Shown piece by piece: positions 38,470-51,795 of a stretch of DNA of 64,000 nucleotides. The translations under genes and the position numbers were made by a program. Within the stretch, counting starts at the first letter, position 1; each line of letters begins with the position of its first letter. The stretch lies in the NCBI GenBank assembly GCA_025618425.1, contig CM046833.1, forward strand, positions 3,393,672 through 3,457,671. The letters are read 5' to 3'. The DNA is from Heliocidaris tuberculata (taxonomy: Eukaryota > Echinodermata > Echinoidea > Camarodonta > Echinometridae). Under the pieces are notes generated by a model, which worked only from the letters and a program-made list of their open reading frames with translations, was not told where the DNA came from and searched no databases.

Positions 38470-38900
38470 GTTCAAATATTATCGTTTGAGTCGACTGTAA
38501 TTCGAGCGTATAAAACACTACACAACACAGTAAGACCATCGTATAAACAACTATATCATGGTGTAATTCAAGGTTTTAACCATTATACCACGGTGTAAGA
38601 CGAATGTGTACGCCATATAGTATAAGCGAAGTGTATATAAACCAGTTTTCCATGTTGTAAATCTATATAAACATAGGTCAAGTGCCAAAAATATCATAAC
38701 ACAGTGTTATTCAAGTGTAAAATCCACAAGCTAGGAGTAGAAACCACAATAATAGAGTGTAAGTCAAGTATATTAACACAACTGTAACACATTCAAGTGC
38801 AAACAAATTATAACATAGTGTTAGTCAAGTGTCAAAACCACTATACTATAATGCAGAATAGAAACCACAACACAATACAGCCAAGTGAATGAATCCATGT
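38470..38900. repeat. Degenerate ~40-bp tandem repeat
   Basis: Recurring words TCAAGTGT, AAACCAC(A/T)AT and ACA(C/T)AGTGT(A/T)A at intervals of about 35-45 bp. Decayed minisatellite without a clear modern unit. Confidence 0.6.
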
Positions 38901-40821
38901 TGTGCCTGTATGGAATAGGAACATTTATTAATGATCGAATCTTTTTGGAAAGTTCATCGTATGAACAACAGCGAAGGTTTTATGATTGAGTAAAGGAGCT
39001 GCCTAGAGGGTTCTTAGCAACGATCAGAAGGATATTATTTCATTTGAGAGCTAGCCGGATACAGCCGCCTACGCCCTTAGGCAGACATGCCCACTCTCCA
39101 CAACAAATAGATATTAAATTTTCTCTAAATATGAAGAAGGCGAGATTGGTTGAATGGTTGGGGTTGGTTTAGATCTGCCCTGGTGGAGGTGAAAGGTCGT
39201 CAGGGGTGGAATCACAAATAAACAATCAGAGCGAAGATGACAAAATGCAACAAATAAATACATATACAATATCGATAATGAAGAGAATCATATGAAAAAG
39301 CGATTATAAAAAAGTGGTGAAACTGCAAACAATGCTATTCCTACTTGAGCTTTAAATATTAGTCTTTTTTTCCTTTTTTTTTTTAGCTGATTTTTTTTTC
39401 TTTGTCTTTGCCTTTTTTCCTTAAAAAAAAGAAAATGTGTGAGACAATTTAATAATTTACATGACGACCGATATGATGATTTTTTTTTTTTTTATCAATG
39501 ATGAATCGTGATAAACACATAATAATACCTAGTGATGTGAGTCTCAGCCGACAATAATGAATGAGGTGATTTGAAATAAAAAAAATGGAACAAATAGAAA
39601 TGATGGTGGTGGATATTACGCGGTTGTGTTGCATAGCAGCGATCTATAGGTAGGTAATTAAACGGGTGGCTAGCCCTGGAGCCCCAGGGGAATTACTGCG
39701 GCAAGGCGGTGGAAATATCGATAGGATTTTATAGAATATGAGCAAAGAAAGCTGTACTCATACGCATGTAGTGATACACATCTGTATCACACCTTCTCCA
39801 ACTCTCTGTTGGAAGTAATTGCACTTTTATTATTAATATAATATTCTTTGATATACAAACACTAACTATATCTCTCTTCCTCTATCTTTTCATCACTCTC
39901 ATTTTTCTCTCTCCTCTCTTTCTCTTTCTCTTTCTCTCATCTCTATATCTCTATTTCCTGTCTTCTCTCTTGCCCCATTCTCTACCTGCATTACATTTGG
40001 GAAGGTGGTGTAGAATATAGGACACGAATTGTTGAAATTTAGTAAATCCAAATATTTTACCGTGCTTATTATAAATAGTTCGTCAATGTATAACACATGA
40101 ACTCATTGGCATTATTTTGCCTTGTCCCACCAAAGTCCTCCGTAACACATAAGATCATAATTATATTCATACTAAACCTAAAATCTTATGTTTGAATATC
40201 TCTGAAATTCGTATTGAAATTAAACGCATGTGATAAAAGTTTTACACGACTATCATGCCTACAATGTGAAAGGCAACAGTACGGTAGCATATGAAAGTCT
40301 ACTTCTACACCTTAGATCGTAGAGGGGGAGACAACATATGTTTATTACCCCATTAATGACAGACCACGTGACATATTTATTGGATCATGATTCGTCTCCA
40401 TGTTATAATCTGTTGATGAGAAGAATAGCTCACATTATTTCCATTGGAAACACATTCTGAATTACTAGTGAACAAGATGGAAAAGTTTGTAATGCATGAA
40501 CATGTTCATATCTTATCAAGATTGGTGGAAAGCAATTTCATGAGTAACCATTATTCTTAACTTATAGACGTGGGCAAAATGTATTTTAATTGGGGGAAAT
40601 CAACTATGATATCTGTTTGATCATGGGGGGGGGGACATGTGTTGATTTGAGTTAAGAGTAATATGTATATACTCCAGATAATAACGTGATATAGTGGTTC
40701 TTGTAGGTAGCAAGAAATTCCTGGAATGTCTTATTATGACGTCAAGAGTGCCACAATGTGACAGAGATGAGTGTAACGTGAGAAGTTGATATTGATATTT
40801 TTACTTTTTTTGTCTCCATAG

Positions 40822-41145
40822 TGTTATGCTTGGTGATAGGTAACAAAGGACCACAATTCTACCAGGTACCGCCGTCTGTAGTAGCCTTTGCAACCAACCA
40901 AGGAGGTCGTTTAACCTGCTCAGCTATAGGAGACCCTACACCAGTGGTCAAGTGGGTCATGGCAGCTGATGGGTCCTCAGTTCAAAACATCGATCATGTT
41001 CGGATAGCTGATGGCAACGGTACATTATCATTTCCAGCTTTCTTCAGTAAGGAGATTCTACCCGAAGTTCATGACGGAGTTTACCGATGTATTGCTACAA
41101 ACAGGATTGGAAGCATTCGGAGTCCCGATATTCGGGTCAATGCAG
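40822..41145 (+). CDS. Dscam-like gene, exon 2: end of signal peptide and Ig1
   Basis: Acceptor TTTTTTTGTCTCCATAG and donor CAG|GTAAG; 324 nt, phase 1 at both ends. It encodes residues 13-121 of the joined protein. After the signal peptide come GPQFYQVPPS, the B-strand cysteine C45 (RLTC), the core tryptophan W57 (VVKW), an N-glycosylation site NGT at 78-80 and the F-strand cysteine C102 in DGVYRCIATN. The order GPxFxxxPPS ... NGTL ... YRCIA(S/T)N is that of Dscam Ig1. Dscam proteins are membrane adhesion receptors that bind like molecules homophilically and serve neurite self-recognition; in arthropods they also have an immune role. The exon needs an upstream start; exon 1 at 15005 supplies the right phase. 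Confidence 0.92.
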
Positions 41146-41429
41146 GTAAGTTGTTTTTTTAAGAAATAGCTTCGATTCTAAACGTTGCTCCTTGTCAAAC
41201 TTGTGGAATGATTGTGTTTTGATGTGCTACAAGCAAACGACTCATGGAAATTCACAATACTCTATACCTTTTCCTATCTCTCTCTCCTTCACTCTCTCTG
41301 TCCCAACCTATTTCTCTCTCTCTCTCTCTTACTTGCTCTATGATGTACCTTTCCTATTCTACTTTGTCATTCTCATATTCTGTTTTCATATTCATACGAA
41401 GCTAGGCGCCCCCGTGCCCTCTGATCGAA

Positions 41430-41452
41430 TGGCGAGAGGGAGAGCTAGAGAG

Positions 41453-41483
<31 letters not shown>

Positions 41484-41565
41484 GAGAGAAAGAGAGGAAA
41501 AGAGAGGGAAAGAGAGAGAGAGAGAATAAGAGAGAGAGAAGGAAAGAATGGAAAGGCAACGTGAA
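41430..41565. repeat. (GA)n tract
   Basis: Interrupted AGAGAGAAAG units, about 130 bp, giving spurious charged or serine-rich frames. Confidence 0.9.
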
Positions 41566-44500
41566 AAGAGGATGATGCAACCACTTCCTACACTCTTCCT
41601 CTTGATGGCATTACTTTGTGCCATTTTTATCTACCTATTATAAGAGCCGGTACCCCCTAGTATACACCTCCTTATTGGCTGAACCAATGCTGCGCCACTG
41701 TCCCATACTTCTCCGTATGTATGTCCTTATCGAAGAATACGTTTAAATGCAGACATACGGGTACCATGGGTACAGAAACTTTTTCTCTTGCACTCATCAG
41801 AAAAAACACACAAGAATGAACAGAATGATTTTCTTCGATTTTTGGTACTAATGATCATTCCATATAAGATCAAATGTACTACTGATATGTTTTTGAATGT
41901 GTGATTTTTTTCATTTTCTTTTCCAATCTGTGTGTTTGTAAGAGCTATAGTACTTTCTGTTTTCAAGTATTTTAAAATGTCTAATTTCAAATCTGAATCA
42001 GTGGGTAGGATGTGTTTTTTAGGTAGGTCAGCATTAAGTCAAGTGGTCGAATAAATTAAGGGTGTAGAGTGGGCATTGGTTACAAGACTAACAGCTAGAA
42101 GGACAGTATTGAGAGTAACTACTCTAGTGATTCTTCGATCGAATTACGCGACTGAATTGAAATGGGAGTCAGTGGTCTATCAAAGTGAATATGTCATTCA
42201 GAACTAAATAGACTTAAGAACCATCTCCACATTCCCATTTTGTTTTATCTTTGAAACTGAATTATTATTTCTTTATCCTCACAGAATATTCATATTATAT
42301 TTTGACCGTGTATTAATAAATATTTCTAGGCATAATAAGTTCCACATTGCCAGTCAAATAAGACTGATGTAATCCTTCGTAATAAATTTGCTTGTGTGGG
42401 ATAGAAAAATCAGAAAATCAGAAAAAAAAACCCTGGCAGAAAGTTGACCTTTCAGAAAAGACCGACAAAAATAATAAATTTCTGACTTGATATTTAAAAG
42501 TCGAGATCATTTATGGTCACGATAAGGAGATCGTTAATGTCGTTTTCTATGTGTGATGTCATTATGAAGAACCCTTTCCTTATGCATTGGTCCAAATTAC
42601 TTTGAATATCCATTTTCTCAATTTCTTGTGCCAAGACCCTATTTTGTGGAAAGTGTCGAGGACAATCGGGGTTCGTTATTCATTAAGAAGGGAAAAAAGA
42701 GTGAATTCTTAGAATAATTTTCACACACATGCACGCACAAACACACACAATCACGTTTGGAGAGTTATCTCTTTATCTCTTCATGTCATCACATATGATA
42801 ATGTCAAAGTGGTGGCCTGTATGACGATATGTGTAAGTAATTCCATAAATCAGAGTGGTGGACTTGTAACCTTAAGCTAGTAAAGCTGACTGTCTTTCTA
42901 AACAGTCACAGATTTCTTATGTTCACGGACCATAGTCGACTCGTTACGGCCGAGTTCCGTTAGGAGCGGCCACATTACTCGCTAAGACGGGTCGTTGATT
43001 TGATTAGCGTTATGCGGGGGAAGACACTGCTCGAGATCGAGCTAACCATCTCATTCACACTGGTCTATCAACACACTTCTACCCCATTTCTAGGCGTTAG
43101 GGCACAATTCTGCTAAGGGAGCTCTCGTCTCATACCGAAATATCAATTTTGGAGGTTTAAAAATTTGGCCAGCGAGCAAAGCGAGCTAAAATTTTGATGT
43201 TTATTTTCATGGACACAACCTGTAGGAAATTTATTTTTAATGGGGAAAGGCTTTGATGGTACATTTTATCTGCCTTGTTTGATTTGATTTGATTTATTGG
43301 TTTCTGTATTTTATCATGCGATTTCTCGAAAATCTGGACATTCCTAATGATCTGTTTAAAGTGTTCTATATACCCTCAAAGACTGATCAAAATAAAGGAA
43401 AGTATACGGCCAGCCATTAGCAAAGCAAGCATTATTATTAAAAAGGTACGATCGCAATCTCTTTATATTAGTGGACAGTATAAATTATTGGCTGGTCTCT
43501 TGTAGCATCATGAAATTAAAAAACCAGGCCAACTTACCAGACAGAAATAACCACGAGGTCTGGAGTGTAGACTACATAGCCAATGAACCAAAAGATCAGG
43601 TAACAAATCAACTGTGTGAGAAAATAAAGGAAAAGAAGGGAATAGAAATTGAAGGGTGTAAGCATGAAAGAAGAGACGCGATCAGAGTGAAAAACGGAAT
43701 GTAAAGTGCATTAACACAGCATTCTCTTTGAAAGGAATTAAAATGCGTAAACTGTTATACACCATACCATTACACTTACAAACCATGGAAGATGAAAGCG
43801 ACTGGAGAATACAGCTGGGAGGTTTACTTTTCTACCAAGCGTGAGTAAATACGCCACCGTGCACCCACTTGTGAAAAACGATGTACAAGACTTTTCACTT
43901 ACCACAAATATCCTTCCGCCTCACCGCCTTCGATCGCCAATAAAGCAAGGGATCGAATGTCCAATTTCTATTTTCTTATTGGCTCGATCGGAGGAAAATA
44001 CTCGCAGAGAGATAGCAGGGAGGGGGAAGAGGTATTATGAAGGAATGAAATGCATATCCGAACTCAACGTCTATTTTTTTTTTCTATTCCATATTATCAT
44101 AGGTGAAACCAGGGGGCCTGAAACGGCTGCTGCCATCCTGTTGAGCAAAAAAGGGGGAACGGGAAAGAAATATGAATTAAAAACATAATAATGTGGGTCC
44201 GGCGGGATCCCAGGTCCCGTAATCATATTCCATACTAAAAAATGTCCTCCAATAAATGATAAGAAATTTCTGTTCTGAAGTCAAATAGATGATCTGCAAA
44301 TTGGCAACTATGAGATTTCCCTTGCGAGTAACTCTAAATTTATTTTGTAATAAAAAGAAAATAATCATATTATCACACCAGTGAAATAATCGGAAACATA
44401 TCTTTTACCCTCCTTTGTGAAATAATATATTCGTTCATATATTTGCAAACAAGAATATATATGTTTAATAAACATTAGTACGAAACAAATTGAGAGCTAC

Positions 44501-45139
44501 TAATGAATGGAAATCAAAGAGTTGCCAGTCTACGGTTGTTCAATTACCACTTTAGTAAATCATATCTTCTTTCATCATTCATGGGATTTTATTCACACTT
44601 TCACTGTTCTCCTCAATAATTTTTTTTTCCTTTCATTAAAACCAACTTGGTACCAGGGTTGACTTTCCCCTTAAGTACTAATAAGCTGTTTAATTCTACT
44701 CATCATTTCACATTCTCCACAACGACGTTTTTGATTTGTTCTAAGCAACACACATTTTTGTTTAGAATAAAAGTAAAAGAATGAGCGAAAAAGACAGAGA
44801 GAAAGGGGTTTCTGAGGAAAAATAAATGAATCGAGAAACAAGAAATGGTAAAACTGACAACTGGAAGACTAGCCTGATCTGTGTGATTTATGGTTAATAG
44901 TGAAATACATCAAGACTGATAAATGTCTGGGGTAATACAAGCAGTAATTCTCTTTCATTCTTTTCTCTCCACCCTTTCTCTCGTAAACAGACTCTCTTTT
45001 TCTATCTCTCCTTCTCCCTCTTAAAAAAAAAATTCTATATGTAGTTTACCTCATGGTATTTTGTTTCTTTCCAAATCTCTCTCTCTCTCTCTCTAAAACT
45101 AAAAATAAAATATATATTCGTTTCTAATCATGGTCATCA

Positions 45140-45640
45140 TGAGAACTGACTGCAGAGAAAGCAAGTATATTCTTGTAGAGGGACACACGGCTTTAAGTTC
45201 TATCCGACGGATGATAATGATAATTAATGCCTTACAAAAGGGCAATAGCGCATTGACTTGGTTTCGAACCAGGAACATTCCAGTTACGAGACCACTGATC
45301 CAGCTAGGGCGGATCCAGGATTTTGTAGAAAAAAAAGGGGGGGGGGAACACAAATGCAGGGCTGTCAACTTTGGGGATCTGCTTGGAGGGAGAGTCGTAT
45401 TGTCTTCTTCTCGCCAGCCCTCAAAAAGTCACTCGGGGGGGGGGGGGGGGGGGGGGTTATCAGATTTTATGGGGTCCAGTTTTCTTCCATAATTCTCTGA
45501 CAAGCAAAAAAAAAAAGAACAAAAAAAGTATACTTTTCTTTCAAAGGGGGGGGGGGGGGGGGAGCACGGACCGGGATTCTGAATCCGCCACTGCACTGCT
45601 CTATCATTTAGTCATCAATGGTGTATGAAGATGATTAGAA
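45140..45640 (-). mobile_element. tRNA-derived SINE, split by a hAT insertion
   Basis: Removing the 293-bp hAT element and one 8-bp duplication restores a minus-strand sequence GATAGAGCAGTGGTC ... GGTTCGAAACC. This resembles the A-box region and a B box (GGTTCGANNCC; plus-strand 45260-45270) at tRNA-like spacing. Downstream on the minus strand come TGCCCTTTTGTAAGGCATTA and CGGATAGAACTTAAAGCCGT, then GTCCC. This is the body pattern (GGCATTA ... CGGATGGGAC..TAA.CCG..GGTCCC) common in invertebrate SINEs. Exact ends are not clear. Confidence 0.55.
45301..45593. mobile_element. hAT MITE, 293 bp, inserted in a SINE
   Basis: Ends CAGCTAGGGCGGATCCAGGA (left) and, reverse complemented, CAGTGGCGGATTCAGAATCC (right). 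Flanks CACTGATC (45293-45300) and CACTGCTC (45594-45601) match at 7 of 8 positions, the expected hAT 8-bp target duplication. The interior holds G-runs of 22 (45435-45456) and about 17 nt (45546-45562). Confidence 0.85.
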
Positions 45641-45859
45641 AATGATTACTTCTTATTCTCCCCCACCCCTTCTCTCTCTGTGTCCCCCCTCCCTCACTCT
45701 CTCTTCTTCCCACTGACTGCATAAGAGCTGTAACTGTGTGTGTTCGATGGAATAGACCATTATTTCCTTTCCTGTAAGACTATGGCTTAAAGCAGCCTCT
45801 GGTCCAGTGTAAAGTTCATCCAATAATGCTCTGTATCTAACTATTGCTTGTCAGCTGTC

Positions 45860-46070
45860 GTTCATAGTTATAGTTTGGATAAAGTCCTTAAACTTTTCAA
45901 AATATCTTCTTTGAAATTTTTGTAGTTAAAGAATAGGATGATGAAACAAACAATTGATTGGAATCATCGGAAAAAATACAAATAGGATGTTGGAGAATTT
46001 TTAAAGGCAATCATATAAATAATAAAAAGAAGAGGCCCTAAGAAGCTTCCCTGTGGAACTCAACATTAAA
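45860..46070 (-). pseudogene. Reverse-transcriptase relic of a LINE
   Basis: The minus strand reads VPQGSFLGPLLFIIYM from 46058 down, the conserved (G)VPQGSxLGPLLFxIY motif of non-LTR reverse transcriptase. The glycine position is a stop (TGA). About 30 codons on, after a frameshift, DDSNQLFVSS at about 45968 matches the catalytic (F)ADDSN motif, preceded by F rather than A. Stops on both sides and the frameshift show it is dead. The fragment is only about 210 bp. Confidence 0.75.
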
Positions 46071-47479
46071 CAGAAAGTGTACAAGAACTACAGTTGTTTA
46101 TAAATACAATAAATTATTAGACTTTGTTGCATGAATGGTGGACTCTGGAGGTTTGATTTGATCAAAAAACTCATGAAAGGATCTGCTACTATCAGGAGGC
46201 ACATGTTGCGCTACATTGTTACACACTTGTGGAAATAAACACATAAGAGAATTTAGAGAATGGATTAAGAGAATGGATTAAGAGAATGTGTATGGTGGAA
46301 AATATTGCCACCAAGGAGGAACATTTCTCCCAATGATTTTTATCTTTTTCTATTTACAGTCTTATAAAGCGGGCATAACATTTAATCAACGACAAAACTT
46401 TATGAATCCCGTCATTTTTAGTATTGAACGATTTAAGTGGTCAGAAAAATTACTCACACATTTGCCTTTTCCATAGAACATAGGAACATTTTTTACAAAA
46501 TAATGAACTCCGACATGGTTTGAACTAATTTCCAAATTCTGGTCAAACCGTCGTGCACCTGTAAACCCAAATGAAAGTTATTTATGCATTGTCACGACCT
46601 GTATTTATGTTAAGACTGGGAGTACAGAGGAAAGATTAACTCGACTCATGTCTGTATTAACGTGTGAGAAACAAAAGCTGACGTTTCAATTTGAACGTGG
46701 TTAGGTTAAGTTGGATGCAAAGCGGATGTAGGTTGCGTGGTGTAGCATCATTACTCCACAGTTAGGAGAGAATGTCATTGTAATATATGTCCGTGTCTGA
46801 TATCCAATGTACAGTTTGAAATGTATAAAAGTGGTATGCATCACATGACATGAAACTACTTTTACATCAACGTTAGATATCTTTACTACCGCCAACATCC
46901 ACCCATGTTGTTGAAGCATAAGGAATTGAAGACAAAAAATGTTTATTAAGAGATATTTCATCGTCAACGTTAGATATCCTTACATTTATCAGAATATTTT
47001 AAAAGGTGTCTATTGAAAATAAATTAAGTCATATGCAAAAGAAAACCCGATTTGAATACACTAGGTACACTAGATGCGTTTCATTCGTGAGCATAGAGAA
47101 ATGCACGAATTTATATCGAAACTTTTTAAAAATCTTGAATCTAGAAAAGAATAGAAAATAATGTACATGATATAAGGGCTTCATTATCTTAGTCTTACCT
47201 TACAAAATCTAAACAATATTATGAGTTATCTGATTTTATCTTTGTTTAATGCATACCACAAATATATGCATAGTACATGTAGGGATATGATACTGGACGC
47301 ATTCAGCAGTAGAGGACAGTAAATGACATGACCTAGTGTCAGGTAGTACCCCATATGTAATAACGAGAAGAGAGGGCTTACCAACTTGGTTATAAACTGT
47401 ACACCAAACATCTCAATCATATCAATTCAACTCCAAATCAGTCTTTTCCAAGCTATACAATAGTGTGTACCATATACAT

Positions 47480-47485
47480 ACATAT

Positions 47486-47540
<55 letters not shown>
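47480..47540. repeat. (TA)n / (CATA)n microsatellite
   Basis: CATACATATA units leading into about 20 TA units. Confidence 0.9.
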
Positions 47541-47543
<3 letters not shown>

Positions 47544-48119
47544 CGCAGGAAAATAATAACCCGCAATATAGGGAATATAGGGGTTAAAATATTGAAATTG
47601 AAATAGGAGAGGAAGCACTGAGAGAAAGAGAAAGAGAGAGAGAGAGAGAGTTAGAGTAAGGGACAGAATATTAAAAAGAGATATGGAATGATTTTGAGGG
47701 AGAGGGATAGTGAGGGGCAGTCTCCAACAAGAATGTCATCGTCATTTGAACCATTGTTTAGCGTTTCTTATTTCATTGATATTAAAAAAAAAATGAAGCT
47801 AAAAACAATAGGCGGTCTAGTTAGAGATATTTATTAGGTCGACATGAAAGCAATGTCAAATGAAGCAGAATTAAAACAATGATATGAATTACTGCATTTC
47901 TTATGCGTTATTCAGGCTCAGACATTGCTTTAAAAGTTGAGAATTTCTCCGATATGAATTGTTATCTATGTGCATGTTTTTCTATCATTGTATATATTTT
48001 GTGTGTGTATTTTTATCTGATTTCGGAAATAAAAACAAACAAACGAGAATGATATAACCATCACGCTCATTTTCAAGCAATTAATGAGAATAATTTGTGG
48101 AAAGGTATTTAAAAGTGCA

Positions 48120-48182
48120 TACCCCCCCCAAAAAAAAACAACAACAAAAAAAAAAACAAAACAAAACAATAACAACAAAAAT
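48120..48182. repeat. C-run and A-rich (CAA)n tract
   Basis: Eight C then interrupted poly(A)/(AAC)n. Looks like a low-complexity tail; not coding. Confidence 0.7.
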
Positions 48183-49487
48183 GTTGAAAAGTCAGACCAA
48201 GAATTATTTTAAAAAAATGATCATATGGATGGTGACAATTTCATGGAGTTTTGATTCGAATTTCTTCTCTAGATGTGATGATAGCTATGATTCTGGATGT
48301 ATTTGTAAAGCGCTAAGAATACATTCCATTTCAAAACTAAATGCTTATCCTTTTGTACATTATGTAAGATTGACGGACAAGTCGACGACTTTGACGATAT
48401 TGTCAAAAACTTGTACACTTCCTTTAAACTGCTGAGGACTTGTCCACATGACACCCTTAGAAATGGAGAAAGAATTTAAACCAGCCAATCATACTGTAGC
48501 ATTTGACCTTGTTGTCATGGTGATAGTTGATAGACACGTGAACTAGTGTCTGTATATCGATTTACCCCAGGCTGAGAGGAAATTAGATCCCGATATGGTG
48601 AATAATAATTATTACTCCTACCCAGGGCCAGTCTGTCGCAAACCAAGCATAGTATCTAACCTCTCTGTGCCATATAGGATGTATCCCTATAATAATAAGA
48701 CAGAAAGGAGAAAAGTCATTCTGTTTTCTATAAGAACGCGATTTCCCTTTCTGAACATATAGGTCCATTTTCCCAACCTCTCTCATTACAAGTAACCATG
48801 GTAGCCATGGTGGAAGTTTAATGAATTTCCAGCTGAAGCACGTCAAAGAAAATTCTTTAGATTAGCTTATCTATCATTTTGAAATATTTTCTGATCAATG
48901 ATGAAAGGACCTTTAAAAAAAATGATCACCTGAGATTTAAAATATTTTGGCAAGCACTATATGACTTTATGTTAGTCATTTAACGCATTATGTTAAAGAT
49001 ATACCTATGCTGAGAGTCAGAAGGGCGTTATCTTTCATTTAATACAGAGTTAAGGGTCTCCGGTCCCTGATACCACACATTAGCTCACTGGTCCTTTTAA
49101 TAAGACATTATATTAGCGATATTAGTTCCGGTTCTTGGTAGAAAGGCATAAGCCCCGGAATCAATTAAACTGCCATGGATCCCTCATAAAGGTAACTACA
49201 AAAGATTTGATTGAAGTGGATATTGCAGTAGATATTGATAGTGATAGTATTAAACCGTCTTTCATATCTAACCCATATACCTCTGGGCATACCGCACTTC
49301 AATCATGTTTGCACTATAGCAAAGTTCGAGAAAATTCAGTTTTAGGAAAATGAGTATCTTGAATATCCCGAAGGTTACTGCAATATCTTCCCCTTGAATT
49401 AACAGGAAAACACATCCCGGAAACGAATAGTATGTTATATTCACTAAGGGAATTAAGCCCAAATTATGTCTAGAAGATAAAAGATTG

Positions 49488-49892
49488 TGTGAACACTAAC
49501 TTAGATAATGTTCTGGAAGGTGGAGAATGATTATGTCTTGTGAACACTAACTTGTAATGATGTAATAGAAGATAGAAAATATGTCATGTGAACGCTGAGA
49601 ATACTTCCTATAGAAGATAAAGCCTTCATAATGTGAACACTAAGTCAGATAATATTCTAGAAGATAGAGAATATGTAATGAGAACACTTAACTTAGATAA
49701 TGCTCTAGAAGACAGAGAATATGTAATGTGAACACTACCTTAGATAAAGTTCTCGAAGATAGGGAATATGTAATGTTAACAGTATAATGTTATAGAAGAT
49801 GGAGAATATGTAATGTGAACACTATTATGTTATAGAAGATAAAGAATATATAATGTGAACACTATAATGTTCGCGAAGACAGAGAATATGTA
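49488..49892. repeat. Degenerate ~50-bp tandem repeat, ~8 copies
   Basis: Repeated order: GTGAACACTAACTTAGATAA, TGTTCTAGAAGATAGAGAAT, ATGTAAT. Later copies lose the CTTAGATAA part and shorten to about 42 bp. Confidence 0.85.
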
Positions 49893-50699
49893 GTACGGAT
49901 ATGCCGGAAGACATGTTTGCTTGCCCTTAATAAAAGGTGACAGATTATTTTCATTGTCCCGATGACGTAATATGATGTCCTGTTATATACCATTATATTG
50001 AGAGCTACTCACTGACACAACTACTTTAGGCTACGGATGTGAGATTTAATGAAACGGTTTATTGTATAAGCATTTTGAAGCTACAATCTCTATGGAATAT
50101 AAGCAATGATCATCGCCATTTCTTTGCGAGTACATACACATTGTTATATGCAGTTCTAAAACCACATAAGCATTCTTTTGAATCCTGTTTAGTGCAAAAT
50201 ACTTTCTTCTGCAGTTTTATTCACTCTTACAGACATGCAGGAGTGGCATTCCAAGATTTATTTTACCTTGATTTTAGTCAAATGATTATAATTGTCGTAA
50301 CAAAACATACACTTACGGCGCATCATCGGATAATGACTGCGCAAAAGTGGCTGGGTATACGAGGAAGACAGCTGAGCAAACATCATTGAAATTTTGCAGT
50401 TTAAAATTTGTAATGAATAAAATCTTTTCACTAAAATCAAGATAGGATAATTCTCAGAATACCACCCAGCGTGGAGATTATGTTAAGGTGTAATCAAGGA
50501 ATAGTATTAAAAACATTTTATGCCAAATTGAGATAATTTGAGTGTTGATAAAGGTAAATATGTTGATCCGAATATTTATGGATGAATTACTAGCGTTGAC
50601 GATGAAAAAAAAATCAAGATTTATTGATTGATTTATTGATGAAGGCTGACACATTAGATTCAAAATAAATGACAGTTTGATTTAATACAGTTTGATAAT

Positions 50700-50945
50700 T
50701 CTCTTAGATAATTACTTCGTTTCAAAATAGTTATTTATTTTTTGATTTATTTATTTCTTTATTTAATTGTTATTATCATAATTATTTATTCATTTATTTT
50801 TTTATTTATTTATTTCTTTATTAAATTGTTGCTATTATAATTATTTATTCATTTATTATTATTATTATTATTATTATCTTAATTTATTATTTATTTATTT
50901 ATTTATCTATTTATTTACTCATTTATTTATTCATTTTTATTTCGG
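50700..50945. repeat. (TTTA)n / (TTA)n low-complexity stretch
   Basis: Interrupted ATTTATTTATT runs with a (TTA)8 core at about 50857-50880, ending at a G-run (50944-50955). Confidence 0.85.
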
Positions 50946-51224
50946 GGGGGGGGGGTAGTCAAGGGCTAAAATCTACACCCTCTTGATTGGATAAGGACAA
51001 AATATTACCTAGTCTCTCTTCACTGGTTTGTCACTTATGTTTATCCTATTCTTCTTATTATGTCTCTCTTTGGACTTTCTTATTATTTTCCTTTATCTCA
51101 TCACGCATCATACTTCAAGGAATAAGAAACAAAAAATTACATTGTAACATATTTGTCGTAATTCACATGAAAAATTAACTATTTTAAACCAGTAAAATGA
51201 CGCATGACATAGCCAACATCACAC

Positions 51225-51357
51225 AAAAAAAACCAAAAAAAAAACAAAAAAAAAAACAAAACCCCCCCCCAAAAAAAAACCCAAAAAAAAAGTGGAAAAA
51301 AGATAAAAATTGTGTATGTTTTTATCAAAGAAAAACTGGGGGGGGGGGGGGGGGGAG
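51225..51357. repeat. A-rich/C-run stretch followed by poly(G)
   Basis: Poly(A) blocks with CC(C) interruptions at 51225-51300 and a G-run of about 16-17 nt at 51339-51355. Low complexity. Confidence 0.8.
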
Positions 51358-51602
51358 GCAATTGGTCATTAAAATATCAAGTTCTATTACAGAATAGAAT
51401 TCCTAACTGTATAGTCAGGTCTACGTGTTACGGTTACCTGCATAAATGGGATAGGCTATAGTTCCATTTCTTTCTGACTATATAGATGGGGAACTAACTA
51501 TCATGACCGTACCATCTATAATTGTATTCTTATTGGCCTAGCCTCAGGTGGAATTGTTCAGAAATAGATACTTCATAACTGTGTTGATTTAGCCTGTGTT
51601 TG

Positions 51603-51690
51603 TGAGAGAAAGAGAGAGAGAGGGGGGGGGGGGGGGGGAGAGAAAGAGAAAGTGAGAGAGAGAGAAAAAAAAAAAGAGAGAGAAATAGAG
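51603..51690. repeat. (GA)n with 17-nt G-run
   Basis: GAGAGAG units on both sides of a G-run at about 51622-51638, then poly(A) and GAGA. Confidence 0.85.
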
Positions 51691-51795
51691 AGTCTCTTGT
51701 CTTATAAAGACAATTGTAGTACTGATGATGATTATAATGATGATGATGAAGCTGCTGCTGCTGCTGCTGATGATAATGATGATAACTATTTGTTA

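Noticed and set aside
43841..44188. 115-codon plus-strand frame in intron 2
   Set aside because: No recognised motif; the middle is poly-Phe from a T-run; lies within an intron of a well-supported gene.
48795..48816. CCATGGTAGCCATGG palindrome, and other short palindromes (16212-16232, 14222-14244, 23219-23235)
   Set aside because: Short perfect palindromes of this size are expected by chance in 64 kb and have no supporting context.
50039..50389. 116-codon plus-strand frame in intron 2
   Set aside because: No motif, no supporting splice sites; AT-rich intronic composition.
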